Positions 48,447 to 60,270 of a DNA stretch of 64,000 nucleotides are shown here, piece by piece. The notes beneath the pieces were generated by a model. That model was not told the DNA's origin, made no database searches, and saw only the letters and a list, made by a program, of their open reading frames with translations. Within the stretch, counting starts at the first letter, position 1. Each line of letters begins with the position of its first letter. The position numbers were made by a program, and so were the translations under genes. Origin of the DNA: Combretum micranthum (lineage: Eukaryota; Streptophyta; Magnoliopsida; Myrtales; Combretaceae); assembly GCA_024138025.1 (NCBI GenBank), contig JAMXBD010000426.1, forward strand, positions 682,001 to 746,000, read 5' to 3'.

Positions 48447-51098
48447 AGATTAAGGAGATTTAACTAGAAGTCTGTACCTTACATTTTGGTCCCGACTTCT
48501 CCCAACAAGCTCCTTAAATTCCAAAAGCTGTACCTGAGGAAAGTGACCTCTTGGAAATAGCCATAAATAATCATACTGCAATAGGAAACTATAGGGGTAT
48601 AAGCTTACGAGCTTAGTGAGTTTCACTTCCAAATTAAATACTTCATCAAACAATAGGCAAGCAAGTTATATTAGACAATCATATGAAATGCACAAGCACG
48701 TGAGCATACAATACATAAGACTTTTGGGGAGTCTTGTGTTAATGGATTTACGCCTTCCATTCGGGGTTAAGTGTTTCAAGCCCATACGACCATAGATTTC
48801 AATTCTTTTCTCATTTATATAGTGGTTGATTCAAGTGCCTACTCCACTTCAATTTTAATTCAGGCCTTTCATGCCAACATTCGAGTTTTCCAACCCACTC
48901 GTTGCCTAGTTATTATGCCTTCTTCCCACAAAGGTATAATAACAAATGTAATGCGACTCCACATATGGTATGCATGGTCAATTTAATTATAAGATCATGG
49001 CATATTATTTAAGCAAATTATAGGCGATCATAGAGGTTGCAGACACTTTAATTCTATACTAAATCATACAAATATTTATAACAATTTCCATTTCGATATT
49101 CTTATCATCAATTCAATCAAAAAGAATTCATATCCACATTTCAATTTTTATCTTGGCCTAGCTCTAATGCCACTATTATTACAAGCACAATCAAGAGCAT
49201 GTAATTTAAAGATAGTGAACTCACTTTGTCATGGCGTGAAAATCCACTTAATCGTAATAGTCTTCGGGAAGGTCTAGTTCGCCTCCCAAGCTAATAATTT
49301 CTATGAAGTTTGAATGAACTTATAAATTCTATTCTAACAAGTTCGTCTAAGAGGAAATTCCAACTTAAAGCGGCCATAACTTGGTCATTTTAACTCAGAA
49401 TTTTGTATATTATATACCGATTTCTACCTATTCGATGAGAGCTATCTATTTCTAAATTTATTTCCATCAAACAAGGTCATTTGGTCCATGAACAGTAGGG
49501 TATAGATTGCTATACAAGATTCCCAACCCACAAATCAATTTCTAATTTCAATCCAAGCATCATTCCAAATCTTTGATAGATACTTAGCTATCATTATATC
49601 TTGAAAGACTCTTTTATATACATAAATAACTCAATATTATGCATGATTCATGGGTGTTGGTCAATCTATTTCCTCATGTACTTAGACAATGCTCTATGGG
49701 ATGTGTAAGACACTATTTTCCTAGCTTTATTTCTACCAAGTGCATTATGTGTACATGCAATATCTACAAGTTATTATCATGAATGTCATGAGATGAGCTA
49801 TCTATATGTATATCATCAATGATATATGATATCAAGAATTCTTTTCAGAAAACTTTTGCTTTGCAAAACTAATGAAATTTGTAGACTTAAGAAAATTAGT
49901 TTATTCCTTATAAAATCACACTTGCTTTTATCAAAACTCAACCTCAATGGCCCATATGCCTAGCACATTCATTATTTTAATAAAATTCTTCATCTTGGAG
50001 TTGAAAAATAGATGTTTAAATAGGGGGTTTACCTAGTTACGAATTTTACAAAATTTTAAGGAATGAAAACATTGTTTAATCTATACTTTGAAACATTTCC
50101 TTGTTTTAGGATTATACTTTGATAAATTTCATTTATCCTTGTCAAAATTGGGTCTTTATTACATGTATTCCCTAGGACTCCTATTTTTCCATTATAATCT
50201 TCATTTTGGCATTGGGAAATAGGTGTTTGAATAGAGGTAATTTCTAAATCCAAAATTTGAAATTTATATTTGAGATTGTTTCTTGTGAAAAACTCATTTA
50301 GTCTTTCTAAAATTAATTCCAAATCAAACCTACTCCTTAAGGTTTCCATTTCTTTAGTAAAAATCTTATTTTGGGGTTGAAAAATAGGTGTTTATATACC
50401 AAACTTTCCTTATTACGAATTTCAAGTTTGTTGTTGGGATTGAAACATAATGCTAACATAACTTTTGTAAACTTTTCTTGTTTTGAGAATATCTCTTAGT
50501 AGATCTAGGCTTTACTCATCAAAACCATTAATTTATGTTACCTGTTCTCTAAACCTTTCATTTTTAATGTAAAATACTCATTTTGAAGTTGAAAAATAGC
50601 TTTTCTAAATAGGGTTCTTTTTAGATCCGAATTTCCAATAAATATTTTTGTTGAAACTAAAATAAATCTTAAGCTTTCTAACATTTTTCCTCTATTATCA
50701 TGCTACTACAAGTCCTTTATGTACATAAAACAAAAAGCTAAGGCATTTATGTACTCAAAACAACTAGATCTAGTTTATTATATTAGTCATAAATACAAAT
50801 GCACTATGATCATTATGTAAATAAGGTTAAATGATGAATACATGCACAAAACATTAATAATAACAACATAACTCAATAATAAAGCAAAATAATAGCAAAA
50901 TGACTTAGATAACAAGATCCATAACATTGTGATGAAAAGAATCTCATGTTCAAGTGTTTCCATATCCTTAGCATAAAGATCATGGGGATTTTGAGTGGAA
51001 TCACATACATAGGATCTTGCCATTATATGTTTTATTATGGTAAGGTATAGATCTATTACCTATTATATGTGTAGAGTAAGAAAACTTGAAGAAAAAGT

Positions 51099-51167
51099 GT
51101 GTGTGTGTGTGCTCGAGGGAGTGTCACAACATGGAGAGGAGAGGAGAGGAGAGGAGGAGAGGAGAGA
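51099..51167. repeat. (GT)n and (GGAGA)n simple repeats in LTR C
   Basis: Seven GT dinucleotides at 51099-51112, then GGAGA pentamers with one GGA slip at 51131-51167. Confidence 0.8.
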
Positions 51168-52017
51168 AAAAAAATTGCAAAAGTTTGTTTAGATGAAAAG
51201 TGAGAAAGTGAAATGAAGTTGGCATAAAGAGGTATTTACAGGAAAGTGGATTAGGGTTTGTGTATTAAATAAATTAAAGAAAATAAACCAAATCGAGAGA
51301 GAAAAAGAGGGAGGGGCACCGGTTTGATAAAGGGGGAGAGAGAGAGATGTTTGATGTTTATTTTGTGTAATAAATTCAAATTTAAAAGTAATTTATGTAA
51401 TAAAATGTATTGGAAAAGTAAATGTAAGGAAAATGATGTAATATTATAAGAATAGGTTATAAGGATGTAAGAATAACGTATGGGTGGTTGTACTTGTGAA
51501 TAGTGTGATTGGAAATCAAAAGTAGATAAGACAATTAAAGTACCGGTACTAATAAAAATACGATAAAAAGGTTATAACTATAACTTTTATAACTCGAAAA
51601 ATTATATAACTAATATATTTAGAAATCTTATGAAATTATGAGTCTAACGGTACTAATAACATAAATTTTTTGTATCTCGAGCCCCAGAACACGCTTTTCA
51701 AAGTTTGTATCGATCTGGTTCGAAATTGGTCGAAAATTCACTAATCTGTTATTTTTAAGCATCCTAATATTATTACGAACCAATCTACACTCTCCACTCA
51801 AATTTCGACTTCTTGGTTTAAAAGCACGGAGTTGTTGGATCTAAACTGCTAGAATTTCCTAGGGATTTGTTGACTTAGGGTTTCCAGTTGACTTTCCGTT
51901 TTAGGGTTTCAACTTGAAATTACCCTAAAATTTACGGGTTTACAATATATAAATATATAATTAAAACAAAAAAAATATATAATTTCCATTTAATATTTAT
52001 GTATGTGTATTTAAAAC

Positions 52018-52262
52018 AACTTTAGATATCATTTTCAGGTTGGATAGAAACTGAAACAGAGATATCAAAATGAGTCAAGTTTAAACTTAAATTTCAAACT
52101 CGATAAAAAGCTTAGCTTGGCTCAAGCTCAATTTGCAAATGAGCCAAACTCAAGCCTAAATTTTAGGTTCAATAAAAAGCTTAACTCAAGTTCGAACTTG
52201 ATAAATTTTAAACGAGTCGAGCCAAAGCTTTCAAAAGCTCAGCTTGACTTAGAAGCAGCCCC
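52018..52262. repeat. Degenerate interspersed repeat
   Basis: Repeated AAAAAGCTTAGCTTGGCTCA / AAAAAGCTTAACTCAAG and GAGCCAAA motifs, of the CTCGAG/GAGC-rich kind often found as hAT-type repeats in plants. Ends not defined. It abuts the left edge of segmental duplication copy 2. Confidence 0.4.
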
Positions 52263-52269
52263 ACTGCTA

Positions 52270-54452
52270 CGTATTTTAGCCTTATAACTTCATATTAATC
52301 CCAATGTTTTGAGATATAATTATATATATTAGGGATGAGTGGGTACAAAGTGGGCAGGGTATGAAATACTACTCGTACTCTACCCTATACCTTACAAGGT
52401 ATTGAATTTCATAACCAAAACTAACCCTATAGCTCTTCTACCCATCCTGTACCCTGTATCTCGTAAAACCTATAGAGTACAGGGTACCATGTTTAACCTG
52501 TAATTTTTTTTTTAAATATCTATATTTTTTCTTTCATTTTAAAACATTAAGTTTATCGACTTTGATGTGTTTTTATGCAATATGTAACACTATTTTATTT
52601 TCATATATTCGATATAAACATGTGAAAATAAATTTAAAAATTAATTTGTTAATATCAGAATTCATACAATATATAGAATCTATTCGTGTTTGAAAGTTGA
52701 AGCCCACATCAAATACTTGCAAAATCTATTTGCATGATATTAAACAAAATTATAAAACTTGCACTAATATTCAAAATTAAAAACTTTGGAACTACTTCTA
52801 TATATTAATTGGTGTTATAATATAAGCATCATCTTTATATAATTTGTGAGTTCAAGTATGTATATACAATCATAGTTTTTCTAAAATAAAAATAACAAAG
52901 CATTTTAAAATAAAAGAGCACAAATCCTTTCATTATAAAACCTTTTGCAATGTATCCTACAAATAATATAATCTTGAATATAAGTGGTTTTAAAATAAGA
53001 TATAATATATTATTATTTATTGTATATTAATATTATTATGCAGTATTTAATAAAGTAAATACATGATGCCTGGAACTTATACTTTTTATAGTATAATACA
53101 GGTTCTACGATGAGTATAGGGTATGAAGACCTCATACCCATACCCTCGTGCTCTATTCAACAGTCCTTGACATATAATTAAACACTATCCGATCGAGTAT
53201 GGTCTGAATGAATACCCTGTATGACAGGTTACCTACTAATCTCTAATATATAACACATTTTTAATTGGCATATTCACTTGTTGGAACAAATTTGAATTTA
53301 CTCAGATCAATAGCTAAATTTTTACGGAATACACCAACAAAGTAACTAGTAGTTAGTATATTAAAATATATAGGTGGATATGGCTGGACTTGAGAGGGAA
53401 AAAAAAAAAAGAAAAAAACTTCATAGTTTCACTTAATTTAGTTTTCAATTGGTTTGGTCAATTTTAAAAGTAAATTATACGACATTTCCTTTTTTTTTTT
53501 AAATTGTACGAATGTAGTTTTATAAAAAGTTGGCACATAGACCTTCTAAAACCGAAAATTATTATTTACAGTAAATTACATGGCACTCTCTACTTTTTAA
53601 AAGCACCATTTAGACTCTCTGGAAAAAAATGTTTTAGGAGGTGTAGGTGCCAAGACTTTTCCAAAAAACATGGTACTCACACAATTTGCTTTAGTTTGAA
53701 CTTGATATCTCTTATTTGAAATATTAGAGATAATGTCATTAGATTATAAAGTCATTAACTGACTCTAGTTGAAATGACGAATATATTAGAATATTTCCGC
53801 TTTAGCTAAACCGTGAACCTCTTCTCAAAATGAACCATATATCCAACAATGCATGAAAATTCAACATCACCTAAACCTACTAAGCCCCAAAAATTGGCTA
53901 CCATGGTGCTACTACTTCATATTAGATTACGATACGAGAGCGGAGATGATTTAGGGAATGAATATAAGATCATAGTTGCGGAAAATTAAATAAAAAAAAA
54001 ATGCTGAGCTAAAAAAAAACGGAAAAAAAAATATCATAACAAAGAATGCTAAAATTTCATCCATAGTAATTAATTTAAAGCAATTATATTTTTGGCGACA
54101 TCTGGCGGTGATCATTGGTTTTTGAAATGAATGAATTATCTTCCATGTAATGAAAAAGACAAATACATATATACATATATTTATATATATCAAAATTGTA
54201 GGATACTTGTTGCCATCTGAGACACGTGGTTGTCAAATTTAAACTCCTTTGAATCAGCACCGAACCATGTGATTCTCAAACTTTGTTTTCAAACCCACCG
54301 TAGCAGCATGCAATCGGCAATCTTGAAAATTCGTGAAGCTCGATAGTTCCTTGCTTGCATTGGTCTCTGCTCCCAACTAAATCACAAAGTTGCTTTCCGG
54401 AGGGCAATCTTCCAGAATCAAATCTAAAGACTCGGTGGTAATAGAAGTCCAA
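52270..54452. repeat. Segmental duplication, copy 2, with insertions
   Basis: Colinear with 41835-42925 but expanded by the hAT element (52330-53245) and by about 290 bp of foreign sequence at 53465-53755 that carries two GTAAATTA-type blocks. It is cut at its right end by LINE 2 immediately after AGTCCAA. The VQ coding region itself is not present here. Confidence 0.8.
52330..53245. mobile_element. Non-autonomous hAT-type element (916 bp)
   Basis: The ends TAGGGATGAGTGGGTAC and, inverted, TAGAGATTAGTAGGTAAC are flanked by ATATATAT (52322-52329) and ATATATAA (53246-53253), an 8-bp duplication with one mismatch. Segmental copy 1 (about 41875-41905) lacks it, giving an independent empty site. 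The interior carries TACAGGGTAC / GTACCCTGTA motifs near both ends and an AT-rich centre. No transposase. Confidence 0.75.
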
Positions 54453-54606
54453 TGAATTATCTGTTTTCTTTTTCTTTTCCTTTTGGGTAAACTGCTTCAT
54501 TTTATTTCACCATTGCAACAAAATCAAAACAAGGTCTATCCAGCTTAGTGTATGAGTTCCTTGGATTGTTACATGCAGTGCAGGCTATAGAGTTAGTATG
54601 TACATG

Positions 54607-55324
54607 TAGGAATGCAACCGGAATGGGTTCGGGACGGGTATACCTAATAGGATTTCCAAAACCCGTCCCAAATCTTATAGGGTTTTTGTTCATAAACCCA
54701 AAACCCGCTAGACAAAACCTATAAGGTACCTAAACTCGAACTCGAAACCCGATATAAAATTAGAATCATTACACAATAGAATATTTAAAAACGTCATTAT
54801 AAATATTTTTTTTTTCATCTTTTTCTATTTTCAATCCGTTCCCACTTTATAGGTCAAGAAAAAATCTCTTATCATTACTCATATAATCCTCTTTATAAAA
54901 TACCAACCATTTTCATGAGAAGAAAATCATTGAATGAAACGGTGTAGCAACGAGAGTGAGAGGCTTGAATTTAAGGAGAGCGAGCTAAGACCAAGACTGA
55001 AAGTGAAGACCATCGAGTATTACTCTACTGTCCTAGGGTTTTTTACTCGTTCTAAATGATTTAATAAAAAAGAAAAAAAAAAGTAGATTTACAATTAATA
55101 GAGCACAGTTGGTTAATTTCAGAGACTAAGAATAAACATAATATATATATTTTATATTTAAACGGGTTCGGGTTTTCCAACAGGTTTTATGCTTGTCCCA
55201 AAACCCATCACAAAACCCTATAGGGTTTTATTATTGATCCCAAAACCCATCCCAAACCCTATAGGGTATTTATCGGATTGGGGGGCTCGGGTACCCTATA
55301 AAAATCTGCTCGCTTACACCCCTA
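54607..55324. mobile_element. Non-autonomous hAT-type element (718 bp) in the LINE 2 3' UTR
   Basis: The ends TAGGAATGCAACCGG and, inverted, TAGGGGTGTAAGCG have 8-bp flanks TGTACATG (54599-54606) and TGTGCATG (55325-55332) with one mismatch. The interior repeats ACCCTATAGGGTTTT and CGGGTTCGGGTTTT, like the 16800-17583 element, so the two are likely one family. Minus frames at 54502-54693 and the tail of the one at 55270 are by-products. Confidence 0.75.
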
Positions 55325-55332
55325 TGTGCATG

Positions 55333-58300
55333 TTTTACAGCACGATAAAACATACTATGTACATCCATGTATAGAAAGTGCTTAAAACAAGAGGGAGGGG
55401 TCTGCCAAAAAACATCCTCCTCTGGCATAGCCTGTGCGTAACTAGCAATGGCATTAGCAATGTGGTTTAGTTCGCGGGGCTGATAACTAAGTTGGTAGTG
55501 TTGCAGTTGGGACAACCTTTCCTTGCAAATAGAAACAACATGAAGATATTTAAGATGAACATTCTCAAAAGTGGTTAGCATAAGAACAACAGCTGTGGAA
55601 TCAGTGACGATCTCTAGTAATAAGAGTCCCTTCGCTAGACGAAGTTTTAATCCGTAAGTTATTGCCCATAGCTCCGCTAGTAGGATGTCCATATGACCCA
55701 TCTTTCTAGCATAGCCAAAGCTCCACTTCCCATTAGTATCTCTTACTACTAGTCCGATAGAAGCTTGTTAGGTGGTCGAGATGAAGGATCCATCTGTGTT
55801 AAGTTTGTGATATCTAGTCTAGGGAAGGGACCATTGTAAACAGTAGGAGGTTATGGCATAGAGTTGGCATTTCCAGTGGTATGTCCACAACTCATTTGAT
55901 GAAATTTGTGTGAGAGCTTGGATGTCAATTGCTGTACTTGTGGTATGAAAGATGAGTTGGTTTCTGGATAGCCATATTTTCCATAGTAAGATTACAAATT
56001 GGAAGCCATGTGGTGGGTGGCATTGGGATTTAACGGTTCTTAGGATGTTACTGTGTTGTTTTAGACATAAGATAAAGGCTGACTAGGATGGGAAAGATGA
56101 AGGTCGGGTTATGTTGTAATCCGAGTATATTGATGCAAGGCATGGGCAGGTTATGAGCGCGTGAATGATTGATTCCTCTGGTGATCCACACCTTGGACAG
56201 TTCGCATCAACTTGAATGGTCCTTCTTCTGAGGTTAGTCGCAGTTGGAAGACTATCATGGGACACTCTCCATAAGAGCATCTAGATTTTAGGAGGGTAAG
56301 TGGATTTCCATTTCCATTTGAATTATCATTAGGAGCTGCTTTTTTGTCGGTAATGATTTGTTCATAGATATTTCATAAGGTAGGGTATGTCCTAGAGTAA
56401 GGCGTTAAGCCTTTGTTGTCCTGGTGATGTGTCCGTAGTATTATAGGTCCAGTAATTGATGTAAGTAGGTGATTGATAGGATATCCAATGAGATCTTCAT
56501 GCCAGGATGTCTCTGACTCCCAGCAAGCAGCCGTAGTAAGTTTTTCAGTTGTTGGTAAAAAAGGTCCAGCAAAGATGATGCTCAGTGGTGCCTCACCAGC
56601 CCACCAATCATACCAAAAGGAGTTGTTTTTGCCATTTCCTAAGATATTAAATACATGTGTTTTATGCCAAGCGTGGACTTGCACTAGCTCTTTGCCTAAC
56701 CATGATGCTTCTATGGCAACAGGTTTGGGGGGGCACTGAGAGTCGCTTATATTTAGTTGTGGCTAAGAGTGCCCATTTGTGGCGGTGAGTTTTCCAATGG
56801 TACCATATCTAGAAGCTATGAGCTTTGTTGCAGGCACGTAGATTAGATAAGCCTAAGCCCCCTCTGTTTTTTGGACATGTAATGGAATCCCATGCTACCC
56901 AGTGTGGCCTTCGCATGTCCATTGCTCCATGCCAAAGGAAATTCCGTGAGATTTGCTCCTATTGCAATAGAGTCTTGGTAGGCAAAGGTGTGGCATGCAT
57001 GTAGTATGTGGGGATGACGTCCAAAACAGATTTTGCTAAGACTAGTCTGCCAGCCATGCTGAGATGGCAAGCTTTCCAACCTAACAGTTTGGTTTTCATG
57101 GTAGATATTAATGAGTGGAATTGTGAGTTTTTAGGTTTTGTGCCATTAGTGAGAGGGTAGCCTAAGTATTTACCAAAAGAAGAGACCTCCTCAAAGTTTA
57201 GCCATGTGTGAATGGTGGTTCGTATATCAGGAGGAACATTTCGTGAGAACATGATTGAAGATTTTTGAAGATTGGGGTGCAAACCTGATATTGTTCCAAA
57301 GTTCTCTAACAGGGTTGCAATTGTTTTTGCATTTTGAGAATCTGCTCATGCTAAGAGGACAAGGTTGTCGGCAAATATTGTGTATGATAGAGAAAAGTTG
57401 GATCCACGTACATGAAATAGATGCCAGCTTCCCATTGTGATCTCATGTTCAATGGCTCGACTTAGGAATTCCATACTCATGATAAAAAGATAGGGGGAGA
57501 AGGGGTCTCCTTAGCGAAGTCCTTGACTAGGTTGGAAGGTATTGGAAATAAGACCATTTAGGAGCACTTCAATAGTGTTTGTGGAGAGGCAGCTATCGAT
57601 TAGAGTAATCTACCATTGGGGTAGATTGAAACTATGGAGGGCCTAATGTATGAAATCCCATTCTATGGAGTCATAGGCTTTTCCTAAGTCCAGCTTAATC
57701 ATCATCTATTGTCCTACAAGTCTTTTGTTGTTGAAGGAGTCGAGGACCTCCTGGATTAAAATGATATTGTCTGTTGCTCTGCATCCTTGGATGAATCCTG
57801 CTTGGGATGGGTGGATTAATGAGTCCAAGTGAGGCCTTAATCGATTTACTAAGATTTTTGTGACTAGTTTGTACAGAGTTTGGTATAGGCTAATAGGGCG
57901 AAACTGAGTGACCTGATTTGCACTGGGAAACTTAGGTATAAGTATCAATTGTGTGTGGCTGATGATTGGGGGGATGTGATGGAAATGGAAAATGTCATGG
58001 AGTTGTTGTTGAACCGAGTTTCCTATGATTGGCCAGAATTTCTTGTAAAAGAAGGAGTGTAGGCCATCTTTCCCCAGAGTCTTCCATAATCCAATCGAAT
58101 GGAGTACTGTGAGTATCTCATGGGTAAATAGGGGTTAGCCTATGGCCTGTGATTGTGTTGTTATCAGTCCACCTTGCCAAGCTATTAGGCATGGGTTGGT
58201 TAAAGGTGAAACTATTTTGGAAATTGTGAAGAGTTGGTCGAAATAGGAGGAAAAACCAATGGCTATATGCTTTTTATCATACAGCCACTCCCCTACAGAG

Positions 58301-58650
58301 TTCTTGATTGCTAGAATTCTGTTCTTTGATCTGCGTGTCATAGTTACAGCATGATAATAGCGAGTATTTCTATCCCCATCTGCTATCCATTTTGCTCGTG
58401 ATTTCATGCGCCATAAGCTTTCCTCTCGGTATAAGATTATTTTCAGTTGGGATTGATATGATTTTTCCTACATGATCAACTCTTGCGAAGGTTGATTTGA
58501 AATTGCAGAGGTAATTTGATTTAAAGCCCGAAGGATGTTGGTTTTGTGTATATGGATGTATCCAAAGACCTCTCGATTCCATTTCCTAAATTTTTAAGGA
58601 AGTTTTTGGGTTGCTTGAAGGCAGTTGTTATTGTTTTCTTGCCAAATTTA
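55333..58650 (-). pseudogene. LINE 2 ORF2 remnant (RT, zf-RVT, RNase H)
   Basis: In order on the minus strand: linker KWIADGDRNTRYYH (about 58395), RT core (MILIPKFPSANQVTQFRPIS at 57948, then SQAGFIQGC), active site F-A-D-N at 57375-57364 where F-A-D-D is expected, FGKYLGYPL (about 57175), NFLWHGAMD (56943), a GNGKNNSFWYDWW motif (about 56640), zf-RVT CPRCGSPEESIIHALITCPC (about 56200) and RNase H. In RNase H, TDGS (about 55795), AELWA and TDS are kept, but the last Asp is Asn (A-N at 55453). The main frame holds from 58407 to about 56860, then shifts; stops are scattered. Confidence 0.85.
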
Positions 58651-58669
58651 TTGTACCAATTATTGGCAT

Positions 58670-59055
58670 TAGGGGTGTTCAATCCACATTGGTTGAAAGC
58701 GAAAAGTTCGATTGATCATATATGGTTAATTACAATATTCCATTCCCAAACTTTACTTATTATTATAAATAATTACTTAAAAATTAGAAGTAATAATCCG
58801 GTAACTAAACTTTACTCATGTTTTCAATTAGCTATTTGCTTTATCAAATTTGCAATTAACTATATGAATTTTATCTATTTTTGTTATTAACTATATCACT
58901 TAGGGTACCATGTTAAGAAGTTTATATGCAGCAAATTGGCACTTTTAAACTTCTGATAACTAATTGCACAAGTTTATAAAATTCTAATACTAAGTATGAC
59001 ATTTAACTTTAAAATAAGGAAGAACTAGTCAACAAAAAAAGAAAAAAGAATTAAG
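58670..59055. other. Intergenic DNA between LINE 2 and the copia element
   Basis: Starts with TAGGGGTGTTCAATCC, which resembles a hAT end, but no partner end was found. The rest is AT-rich; no gene. Confidence 0.4.
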
Positions 59056-59060
59056 ATAGT

Positions 59061-59291
59061 TGATAAGGAAACAAATGCTGATGAGGAAAAAAATCAACCA
59101 AATCCTAAGGATCATTGACCAATTAATCAAGAAATAATCAAGAAGAAATCTTTGACCGACTAATATAAGAAAAATGTGTAGCCAATATGGAACGTTCTAT
59201 TTTTGCCTTTGTACAATATAAATAATCCTTGTCTTGTAAACTTTTAATATATGAAAAACACCAGTAATAATATTTCCTTGAGTCCTTGTCA
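59061..59291 (+). repeat. 5' LTR of the copia element
   Basis: 231 bp, TGATAAGG...CCTTGTCA. TATA-like ACAATATAAATA at about 59212-59223 would drive transcription of the element. Confidence 0.9.
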
Positions 59292-59303
59292 TGGTATTAG
59301 AGC
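59292..59303 (+). other. Primer-binding site of the copia element
   Basis: TGGTATTAGAGC directly follows the LTR. It differs by one C-to-T change from the standard initiator tRNA-Met complement TGGTATCAGAGC. Confidence 0.85.
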
Positions 59304-59399
59304 TATGAAAAACCTACAAGCCTAGAACAATCCAATCATTTGGAAGAATCCATGCTATCAATCTAATATTTTTATCAATGTGCCAGTTTTATATCAATT

Positions 59400-60265
59400 A
59401 ACTAGGCTCAAACAATTATCTCACATGGAGATCACAAATAGTTCATTTGACCCACAGCCTTGGTGTGCTTCATCATTTTAAAAAGGATGGTGAAAAACCT
59501 AAGGCGAAGCTTGAAAATGGAGAAGAAAATGTAGGATACACTATATGGCTGAAAAATGATGGACTACTCATCCAATGGTTACTCGGCACAATGAAAGAAG
59601 AAGTGTAACCATCCATCGTAGTAGATGCCACGGCCGATGATGTCTAAAGTTCATTAGAAAGCAATTATTGCCAACCACGATTGAAAAGGAGGGTCTTCTC
59701 AAAAACATGTTGATGACAATTAAAAATGGATCAAGATCCTTAGATGAATATGTAAAAGAATTTAAATCAATTTGTGATAAGCTAGCAGCAATTAAGAAAC
59801 CGGTGTCTAATCTTGATAAAGTTTTTCAAATTGCTTGAGGCTTAGGACCAAGATATGAAAATTTCAAATTGGCCATGATAACCAAACCACCTCACCTGAC
59901 ATTTAATCAGTTTGTGTTAGATCTTCAGAGATATGAGTTGATCCTTACAACCAATAACGAAGAAGAAAAAGGCTATTTTGAGCATAATCAAGCATTCCTG
60001 AGCCGACATGGAAGAGGTGGAAAAAATAGAGCAAATCGAAGAGGATTCAGCTCAAGGGATAGAGGCTTTACTCCAGTTGGATGATACAATAGCAAGGGAA
60101 ATACTTACACAAGGGAAGAAACTAAAAGAGCGGGACATCATGAAGAAAGAGATGAAAAACCAATCTGTTAAATTTGTGGCAAAAGGAATCATGTTGCTCT
60201 TGATTGCTGGTATAGGTTTGATTACTCTTATCAGTCAGAGGAATTACCACAAGCTCTTGCTGTTT
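59400..60265 (+). pseudogene. Copia gag remnant (UBN2 domain and zinc knuckle)
   Basis: Capsid protein of the element. Recognisable family segments: LIQWLLGTMKEEV (about 59572), NGSRSLDEYVKEFKSICDKL (59728-59787), GLGPRYENFKLAM (from 59838, just after a TGA) and FNQFVLDLQRYE (about 59907). A zinc knuckle with the C-x2-C-x4-H-x4-C spacing lies at 60166-60207, but its second codon is TAA. Most of this shares one frame, so decay is mainly by stops. Confidence 0.8.
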
Positions 60266-60270
60266 TAACC

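Larger units (their letters stand above)
46860..51944 (-). mobile_element. Truncated non-autonomous LTR retrotransposon (LTR C plus gag-like region)
   Basis: Order on the minus strand: 5' LTR (51944-48139), an 8-nt gap, a primer-binding site for initiator tRNA-Met (48130-48119), a leader of about 160 nt, a gag-like frame (47958-47323), then about 450 bp of low-coding sequence with no protease, reverse transcriptase or integrase and no 3' LTR. ATATA follows the LTR at 51945-51949, but its partner was not found. The left limit is approximate. This is the only member of the A/B/C family here that keeps internal sequence. Confidence 0.65.
48139..51944 (-). mobile_element. LTR C (3.8 kb), 5' LTR of the truncated element
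   Basis: On its own strand it starts TGTAAACCCGTAAATTTTAGGG-like and ends GGGGCGTGACA, the same termini as solo LTR A, and the two differ by only about 20 bp in length. Shared interior includes the AGTGAATTTTCGACC region (about 51735) and AAGCATGTCTC/AAGCGTGTTCT near it. A (GT)n and (GGAGA)n stretch at 51101-51165 occupies the place of the poly-C/CT-rich leader of LTR A. Confidence 0.8.
54455..58660 (-). mobile_element. LINE 2, 5'-truncated, carrying a hAT insertion
   Basis: A second non-LTR retrotransposon on the minus strand. The A-rich 3' tail is at 54484-54463, preceded by AATAAAATGAAGCAGTTTAC. The 3' part is split by a hAT element (54607-55324). The 5' end stops just upstream of the KWNREVFG-type linker (about 58580), so ORF1 and the endonuclease are missing, as expected from incomplete target-primed reverse transcription. 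It inserted into segmental duplication copy 2. Its own target duplication was not resolved. Confidence 0.8.

Noticed and set aside
58671..58690. TAGGGGTGTTCAATCC as the end of another hAT element
   Set aside because: No inverted partner end or 8-bp duplication was found; reported only as intergenic.
58680..58740. Continuation of the segmental duplication beyond LINE 2
   Set aside because: Only a short weak match (GTTAATT...CCATT) to 42927-42950; too little to claim.
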